Assembly (NCBI GenBank): GCA_016165875.1
Contig: JABBOT010000040.1
Location: forward strand, 62,001 to 126,000
Length of the DNA stretch: 64,000 nucleotides
Source of the DNA: Acanthopleura granulata
Taxonomy: Eukaryota; Mollusca; Polyplacophora; Chitonida; Chitonidae
Direction of reading: 5' to 3'
Position numbers and translations under genes: made by a program. Of this stretch, positions 56,440 through 64,000 are shown piece by piece; the first letter of the stretch is position 1, and the number at the start of each line of letters is the position of its first letter. The notes under the pieces were generated by a model. The model was not told the origin of the DNA. It did no database searches and saw nothing but the letters and a program-made list of their open reading frames with translations.

Positions 56440-56690
56440 TATTCGGCCCCCGTGTCCGAGTATAGAGTAATGATCCAGGGGCCTCAGACCAATGCGGCCG
56501 CTATGAGTCCGGCTTTTTCTGTCTTTCTCAACTGTCTTCTTCTCCTCGCCGATTAGAAGGTCAGTTCGTGGATTTCCTCCGGGCTCTGTCCTGTTTCCTC
56601 CCATGCTAATGTTGACAGCCGTCGTATAAGTGACCTATTCTGAACACGGCCGAAACTACTAATCAAGTTAACAAATATATGCAATACCTA
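56440..56690 (+). mobile_element. SINE-1, diverged, with head
   Basis: Head TCGGCCCCCGTGTCCGAGTATAGAGTAATGATCCAGGGGCCTC, B-box region AATGCGGCCGCTATGAGTCCGG, body GGTCAGTTCGTGGATTTCCTCCGGGCTCTGTCCTGTTTCCTCCCATGC and tail ACACGGCCGAAACTACTAATCAAG. Confidence 0.7.
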
Positions 56691-56960
56691 ATATCCATCA
56701 CCGCTATTACAACTATCACAGCATGTTTACACGTCACTCGCCTCCGCCCAAGTCAGACATAAATACTGACTTACAGTTTTCTATGGTCCTTTTGTGGCTT
56801 TGTAAAGGATAAAACTATCAGCACCATACAGATAACGATTGCTTCTATTAGTTCCATAAGTTACACCAATTAGCGGTATGAGAGTTGATAGCGGTACACA
56901 TTCAGGTTGTATGATGTTCAGCTTCTGTGTAAATTTCAATTCTCACGGTCACTGTTACAG

Positions 56961-57164
56961 GCGGAGCCAGGCTGAACGGATTCACTGTGTCTGTGGGAAC
57001 CTCGTCCAGGGCTTTCCCAAAATGCTATCAGGATACCACTAGCAGTTCTAACGGCCCCGGTGACGTCATCAGTGAGAATTGTACCCGTCCAGTTCAGGGA
57101 AATACGGTCAAGATATCCTTGTCATCAGCCTTACCACTTACACTTTGTGAAGTTTTTATCTATG
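56961..57164 (+). CDS. Gene B FTP/fucolectin domain 2, 3' exon
   Basis: Acceptor CACTGTTACAG ends at 56960 and the donor GTAAGT follows 57164. It is 204 bases, phase 1-1, open throughout: GARLNGFTVSVGTSS, CYQDTTSSS, PGDVISENCTRPVQGNTVKI, LPLTLCEVFIYG. It is very similar to 52456-52659 except for a patch after VSVG where GNASGVYTI is replaced by GTSSRAFPK. Its 5' partner exon carries the frameshift, so this exon may no longer be translated in frame. Confidence 0.82.
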
Positions 57165-59992
57165 GTAAGTATCAACTTTACCTCTGCAAAGCATGCATTT
57201 CTACTAACTCTACATACTTACCTCGTACGAGTGCAACTTATACAGTAGCACTAATTTAAATCGCCAGTTCGAATCCGCTGCCTGAGCATAGATGTAAGAT
57301 AGGTCCATTACTTTTCTGCATGTTAACCAGCGTTTGTACTGTGTGCTTCTGCGGCCATAAGGTAAGTATTCCAATAAACCGGACCATATATATTCTATTT
57401 TTCGTTGTGTATGTTCAGCTAGATGTGATCCAAATGTTCTACTAGATTACACTTTTCTAGACGCTGATGAGTGCGTCTGTCTCGACTGGAAAATGGTCGT
57501 TAGTGAAGTTTGGTTGATTGCCAACGCACTTGTTACTCTTGTGTTCGTTGTGGTGTTGCGGATTTTATTGTTCACGTATAATTAAGTGATGTGTCATCTT
57601 GGTGAGTGGAAGAAAACACCTCTGTATTCTCAGAAGTGATCTGGGCAAAATTAGACAGATTTCAAATCGGACTCAGAAAATGTAACAATACCCTGAGTTC
57701 TTGAGATGGATTGTGACTACGGTGATATTCTAATTACAGTAAAACTGGTGTACAATGTGTACATCACCAAAAATAAGATACACCAAAAATGGAGAAATTC
57801 GAAGCGGAATGCATATATACACAGATATAAAGACGGGACAAATCTTTTGCAAGGATTCCATTACCGGAAAGCATCTTCATGTATACATGTTTAGGACCCC
57901 AAACTTCCGTATTAAACGTAATGTTTTAAAAGAAGATTTCTTCGATGTCGTAAGCTCCTTTCGCTGAACCGATGAACCTATCATTTCTATTGTGGGAAAA
58001 GTACACATCATGCAACTTGGAAATACAATCAGACAAGGTTAGGTTGGACGATGAAGCCTCACCGGAAGAATTCCTATAACACAACATGCATAGCCCAATC
58101 GAAATAGCGCGTTCCCAATTCTCGCAGAGCTGTCTTGGCATCGTGATTAATTCCACACAAAGGGTAGATCACATCACAGGATGCCATGTAGGTGAATGAT
58201 TATATTGTCAGACTTGGGACAAGTGCCAGAGTTGACCGAGAGAGGCCAGCGATAAGCGTGTGTATGATACTCTTTCACATGAAGCTGTAAACGCAATACC
58301 TGCTCATATATCCGCACAAGTACATGCATGAATGAAGTAAGTGGTGATGGTAAGACAAGAGTTAATATATGGAGAGTGAGCAATGGCACTGTCATAGGTA
58401 CTCAGCGCACCTGCTGGCTTAGAAAGGTCCGGACTTTGTCGGCAAACCCATGCAAAAATTTCACTGGCTGCTTTCCCAGAAAATGGACTAAGCTGCAAAT
58501 GCTTATCGGTCATCGAACACTAGTGAGTGATTTTAACCACTACAGACATTAACATTCTCGAGGGGGGGGGGGTGTTTTGTTAATTTATTACGGGCTGTCT
58601 GAGCTTTTTACTGATGTACGGTTTCGAATGTGTTAAGAACAGCTCGGAGGAACGCCTTGTATACAGCCTATTGTTGAAGAAATGACGTTTTTTGTACTTT
58701 ACGAATCGGTACATGTATTTGAGAACTGTGTTGGTTTTAAATTGCGTAAATGATGCGAAGGAGAACGGTGTTTTGGACAGTTTGCACCACAGGTCGTGAC
58801 AAAATATTTTTCCACCGCAATGTTTACACAGACGTTTGTATATAAATGCTCTATCTCGACAACCAGCCGCTTTAAAAAGTCCAGCAGCCATCTCATTCTC
58901 CATTGATGATCGTCGAGATTGTAGAGGATTTGATGGTGTCCCTCGTGCGACTCATCGGTGTTTTCCTGGATACCGTAGGCCTACACCGTACACCCTTGCC
59001 AAAGCGGTACTCACCATTTCTTCTGCAAGCCGAGCCGCCATGCTTCTTGGATACCATTCTGATGGCTTTATGGAGTTCAACAATTCTAGGGCCCTCTGAT
59101 GGAAAGTTCTGATTACTACAATGGTAATGGCATAAAAGACTCGAGTAGAAACTAAAGTTGAGAAAAATGCATTTGTACACCTTGTGAAAGCTCTCTCCCC
59201 CTACTTACCATTAGCATCACCTCTGTAAACTGTCTGCCCACATTTTGTACTTCAAACAAAAGATACGTGTTAGCAAATAGTACATACAACAGGACATACT
59301 GACAACAGGAGAGGAGAGAAGCCGGAGAACATAGGAGCCAAACTGTCTTTAATTAGATTGTTAGGAAAGCACACTCAACCGTAGGACGTCAGATATCGGA
59401 TGTGTGACTGGGGTTAATGTTGTAATACCACCTGGACACTTTTATCTATCTGCTTTTAGTGGATGAAAACTCTGAAAAGTAGAACCCAGCGTCGTCGTGT
59501 TACGTCACGGCATTTGCAGATGCCTAGACGGCTGCTCTTTGTAACTCGACCCCTGTGTAAAACCTGACCCCGCCACTTCTTGGCAAAAAATTTAGCTTTG
59601 AAAGTCTTCTGATGTCACCGTTCTGATTGAAAAACAAACATCACACACAGGGGCCTAAATGGTCAATGTAAATAAAAGAAGAAAAACCTCACCGCCCCAT
59701 CCTTAAACGCTACCTATGTTCATTCCTATATACCGCCCTCATTATATGTCTTAACAAATATACCCCTATTTCCAGTCATGTAATAACAACCTTTATCATT
59801 AAATTATGAAAAACGGTTGGTTTAATAGGATAACGGCAATAAATTTTACAACCATAATGATGAAGTATGATAATTACTCAAATCTTAGCATTCAAGAACC
59901 TTTTCACTCAAGTCTTTAGTTTTCATTTGTCAGTTATATATTAATCTCATTTTAAATTTTATTTTTGGCTATTTTTATTGTAATTATCACAG
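57165..59992. other. Gene B intron, no exon recognised
   Basis: Contains a G run at 58563-58571 and several overlapping ORFs on both strands at 58580-59180 with no recognisable domain. A decayed transposon cannot be excluded for 58580-59180. Confidence 0.45.
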
Positions 59993-60088
59993 TGTGTGCA
60001 GACGGCTGGTACGGTGAGATGTGTGACAAGCAATGTGTATCGACTTCTGCATGCCTCAGATGTGACTCCGCGGGGAAAAGATGTGATG
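59993..60088 (+). CDS. Gene B EGF-like exon after the FTP modules
   Basis: Acceptor TAATTATCACAG ends at 59992 and the donor GTAAGT follows 60088. It is 96 bases, phase 1-1: CADGWYGEMCDKQCVSTSAC, then LRCDSAGKRCDG. CxxGWYGxxCxxxC is the linker-EGF signature of MEGF/SREC-like receptors. It joins in phase to the preceding FTP exon and would join in phase to array-type EGF exons of the kind seen in gene A. The next such exon is expected at about 64.28 kb, just beyond the window. Confidence 0.8.
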
Positions 60089-60654
60089 GTAAGTTTAGCC
60101 TCTACAAGTGTCTGTGTCTGGCCTCTTTGTCCTTGACTCTCAATTCAAATCAAAGATACTGGTAGTTTTTCGTTCAAAGGCCATAACATTTTCAGAACAA
60201 ATAACACACACAAATCAACCTCAGTGGTAATTTTTAATGCTCTATCCGCCATTGTCCTAATGGAAACATCACCGGAGTAGTCTCCCTTGTACTAGGAAAA
60301 GCGCATCATGGGATCGAAATTTCCAAATCATAGCCGATGGGGTAGGAATATTTACCGCTGGCGTTAATATTTTGGTTCATTTCTCTGTACCGTTGGCAGT
60401 CATGAACGCGTTGTTCCAGCTGTGTCAGGGCAGAGGGTGTATAGTGATTTGTATGTGTGATTTGTTACAATTTGAAATGGGGTGAAATATCGATATATAC
60501 ATACCGATTTCTGTCAGTTACAATTATTTTCCAACACCTGTGATACATGTACCAAGTTTTAAGACATGACGACTAATCTATTCATAAAATATTGAAGATG
60601 TGCAAGGAATGTCTAGATTTCCATGGCAAATTTTACTCTTCTTTTACATGCGAA

Positions 60655-62160
60655 CTCTTCTTATCTATTAATCGTCACCCGCTACACAACTCTTTCGCAT
60701 TTTCCCTTATCAAGGGCCAGACATTCAGCACATGTAGTTAAGTACTGAAATATAAGTATAAACAACTTAAATCTGAAGGCTAAGGGGAACAAAGCCAAAG
60801 CAGCTGAAGAGCTCCCAGATGAGGATATTGACCACCTCTAGAGGAATCAACAACCCTCCTTCACTGATCAACACTTTAATGTCTATCAGTATCTTACCTT
60901 TTGGTCTGAGAAGGGGATTAGGGCAGCATAATTGCAACTGTGGTGATATCAGGATGGAAAGAGACAAAGATGGCAGACAGTTTATAATATACACTCAAGA
61001 GCGCCTAACTAAAACAAGGACCGGTGAGAATCAGAGAAGTCTTAGAAAAGAGCGTGTGCTACACTAGAGAACACAGAGAGAGACGCAGATGTAGATTACA
61101 TGGAAGTTTTTCTTAACTGACCCATCTTGATTTGTGGATTTATTTACTCTCGCCTTTTTCAAATACCTGTATGTATTAGGATATAAATCTTCATTATTCC
61201 AACTGGTTGTAATGCACTTTAGGCCTATATTATGCAATAATGTTTTTTTCAGTTGAATATTTTAGCCGGAGTATGCAAAACTATATCTTTATGTGCCTAC
61301 AATCTTACGTACCATACCAAACTTTGAGATTAAAATGGCTTGAATTGAAAGCTAAGTTCCACAATACTTACTATTTTGTTTGTTATCTCCCATTCATATG
61401 CAGAGATATTTAGTGAAGGTCAGCGATATTTTTTCCAGGCGAAGGCAATGAAAAACATAGATGATCAAATTCTCGGATCATATATCTACTTTAAAAGGAG
61501 CCCTCACTCTTGGGTTTTTTTTTCTATTTTACCCACAAGGAATATTCTAACAGAAAACCTGAATCCATGAAGACTTCAGATGATCCCTTTTTCCTTTCAA
61601 TCAACAGTTTTAACCCATTACCTGGTTAACAGTGGTCCAATTGTCAAAACATGGGGATCAGCACGATCTACTTTATCATAAAGAACATGAAATCTAAAAC
61701 AAACATGTCGTCTGACAAACACCTCTAAACTCCAAAAACTTAATGATACCAACATTCCTTTCAAATAAAATAATTCAGATATCAGGCCACATAAACATAA
61801 ACAGTGTTAGCAATTATAGCACTGTGAACACCAATCAGCAAGCTACTATCTCCAGATTCCTCTCCAAAACAAATAAATCTGTAGTACCTGTGCCTTCCGC
61901 CCACACTTCTTCCCCTGATCATGCTGAGGTTTTAGAACAGCAGCCATATGAATCAAGTACAGCTGTAACATCCAGGCAATACTCACATGCTGACAAAGGC
62001 AGCACCTTCAACAACACTGTGAACCAGCCAGTCAAACCAGTGCAGCTTAAAGTCAGCAATGTGGTCCACCTTCCTCCAAGAAGTACCGATATCAGTCAAA
62101 TATTGCCGCTTCCTAAAAATGACAGCTACAGTGACAGTTACCAGCTTGTGTTTATTTAGT
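60655..62160 (+). mobile_element. Crypton-like tyrosine recombinase remnant, copy 2
   Basis: Collinear copy of about 512-2100. Pieces include the stretch at 60819-61067 (NNPPSLINTLMSI, LPFGLRRGLG, GDIRMERDKDGRQFIIYTQE, TKTRTGENQRS) and the C-terminal frame 61743-62159 (IIQISGHININSVSNYSTVN with the GH box and Tyr, then AEVLEQQPYESSTAV). The segment holding the catalytic HxxR in copy 1 (NHRARK) is deleted here: the text runs from DKHL directly to KLNDTNIP-like sequence near 61720-61750. The first 290 bases of copy 1 are also missing. Confidence 0.75.
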
Positions 62161-64000
62161 TAGTTGTGATTATTTGTGAATAGAGGAAACAGACATTCCT
62201 TCAATGACAATAATTTGTATAGAGCAGAAGAAAATATAAAAATGATGCGTAAATCAGATGAAAGTGAATCAAACCTTATTTGCAAATACTGTTCTAAGTA
62301 TTTTTTCAGGGGAAACAGGTATTTGAAATTATTTTTGTGTGGTTGGTATTTGTGAGCTGTTTTTGGTATTTATCTTCCCTGCATAACAAGTTTCTAAATA
62401 AGGATGTAATGCACGTCTAATGAATTTATTCGAATATAAATTTGTTGCTTATATCAAAGCAAATTTCTTTAGCCTGAGTTATGATAATATTTATGAACAT
62501 GATGAAGATACAAATATGGTCCAAATCTAGGTTGAACACATTTGTTAGCTGGTCCTGGTGTAATTTCTATTCAAAAACTATTCATTAAATATATGTTAGG
62601 TTCATTTATAACATTATTACACAAAGGCTATATATACTGATCAAAAGGTGGTCCCTAATACCCACCATACAACAATTATTTTCAAGTTTCTTTTTCTCCT
62701 TAAAGAAAAATAAAAAACAAAATATCGAGGACCACATTTACAACTGACTTTTCGCATTCTTTCATCTGAACTTTCTGTCATTAGTTTGTTTTCTCAAACT
62801 TAATACTGAAATGCTGGACTGATTTATCCAAACTGGGCTTATTTATTTTATAACTTTATTTGTTGAAAACAGATAGAAGGACAGATTTCCTGACATATAC
62901 TGCTATAAATGAGAATTGAATGAATGTACATAATTTAGTATATCTTCCATATAATAAGTAACAGCATCTCGTTTTTAAATCCAGCAGAGAAAGAGTCAAC
63001 GATATCAAACTATTCTACAGGCTATATCAACCGACAGGTTTCTGTCTTCCAAACAGTTCTCGAAAAACCACGAAGTCTGACTCCAAAAAATGATATAGAA
63101 TTCGTTGAGAAAAATACGATTAACTACACCAGGTCTACTTCAGGAGCGACTCTCCTAACAGGCACTGTGAGATGCATCCAAGTGTTGTCCAAATTGCTTG
63201 CTCTTAAATACAGGAGAGAAAAAAGTCAAAGATATCAAACTCGAAAAAATTAAAAAGTATTATCAAGGCTGTATCAACCGAGACTTTTCTATGTTCGCAA
63301 GCAGTCCTCAAAAGACCACGAAGTCTGAAAACATGAGTCAAAGGCCAACAAGAGCTGAGCATTTACTTCTTTGTGTATTAGAGGTAAACAAATTGTTTTC
63401 ATGAGAAAAACATGTGTATTGGTGGTACGCATGGTTGTGTAGCACTAGTACACAAAAGTATATATGTTCAATTCTGCTGCAGTGCGTGTACCTGTCGTAC
63501 ACAGTCGTGCTTAGAGAGTACAGGTTAGTTGCTATGCAAATTACAAGGACCTGCGACTCTGAAAACCTGTCTGTCTGTCTTGTTTACTGGAAACAATTAG
63601 CTGATATCTATACAAACAAACAGTGGGACTATATAATAGAATACATCAAATAAAGAAAGATTCCACTTTAATACCCATCCACCCTTTAGTAATGGCATCC
63701 AACTTTTATCTACGATTGACAAAGTTGATGTTGTCGATTTCTTTCGATCCACTTTTTTAAATGTGCACGGTACTTCTAAAGCTTCATTAAAATATAACAA
63801 TGAAAAAATATCAAATTGTGATATGTTGCCACTTTATTCTGTTCGGTGTTGCATCCTTAAAATCCCCTACATACTGTATACTCGAGGATAAGCAACTTGA
63901 ATTTTGGTGCTAATCATTCTTCTGAAAAGAGCCAACACCCAATTATATCATAGACCATGCTATACAACAAAGTAGTTTACAGAGATGGTAGAGAGGTGTT
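62161..64000 (+). repeat. Leader of a second EGF array (duplicate of 2100-3930)
   Basis: The whole stretch is a diverged direct copy of 2100-3930 in the same order: intron block, R1 at 62970-63090, R1 at 63212-63340, R2 at 63410-63600, then the CGATTCCACTTTAAT-like block and the ATACTGTATACTCGAGGATAAGC block. In gene A this leader is followed 250-300 bases later by EGF exon 1. Confidence 0.8.

Noticed and set aside
57706..57967. Overlapping ORFs near 57.7-58.0 kb as a further gene B exon
   Set aside because: No Cys pattern, no acceptor in phase 1, and no paralogue in module 1.
58580..59180. Overlapping minus-strand ORFs, possibly a transposase
   Set aside because: No recognisable catalytic motif or terminal repeats; kept only as unassigned intron sequence.

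Overview
This is a metazoan nuclear segment and almost certainly molluscan, most likely gastropod. The exons are small and mostly symmetric (phase 1-1), and they sit in large AT-rich introns. Two tRNA-derived SINE families of the kind common in mollusc genomes are scattered throughout. The rest is old LINE, Crypton-like and Ty3/gypsy debris. There are no operons, RNA genes or CRISPR arrays that I can support. The species cannot be named from the sequence alone.

Two plus-strand genes of one family are visible, each incomplete. GENE A (about 4.2-29.6 kb, its 5' part lying left of the window) encodes the C-terminal part of a scavenger/MEGF-type receptor. It has eight intact EGF-like exons, one dead EGF exon, a transmembrane exon and a last exon for a tyrosine-rich cytoplasmic tail. 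Joined at the predicted splice sites these give an open frame of 511 residues ending at the TGA at 29613-29615. Most EGF exons lie in a local tandem array of 1.75-3.1 kb units that duplicated introns and a SINE along with the exon. GENE B (48.1 kb to past the right edge) supplies the matching N-terminal half: a signal-peptide exon, an EGF-like stub, a fucolectin-type (FTP, F5/8-like) lectin domain split over two exons, a second stub plus FTP domain (with a frameshift), and an EGF exon.

The first ~3.4 kb after position 510 and the last ~3.3 kb of the window are collinear copies about 60.1 kb apart, with the same Crypton remnant and the same array-leader repeats. The simplest reading is a tandem ~60 kb segmental duplication carrying a whole receptor gene: signal peptide, two FTP lectin domains, an EGF array, a transmembrane helix and a tyrosine tail. 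Gene A would then be the 3' part of one copy and gene B the 5' part of the next. By family resemblance this is a Draper/CED-1/MEGF10-like phagocytic receptor with lectin domains added, expanding by exon-unit and gene duplication. The function is inferred.

Between the genes (29.6-48.1 kb) I see only repeats: a 5'-truncated LINE with an RNase H domain, an internally deleted LINE forming a 262-codon ORF, a reverse-strand Ty3/gypsy gag-protease-RT remnant, duplicated RT relics and several SINEs. A reverse-strand LINE with endonuclease and RT remnants sits inside a gene A intron. Two minisatellites lie in gene B introns, one of them with an internal inversion. Exon limits are read from splice consensus, frame and paralogue comparison only; there is no transcript evidence here.
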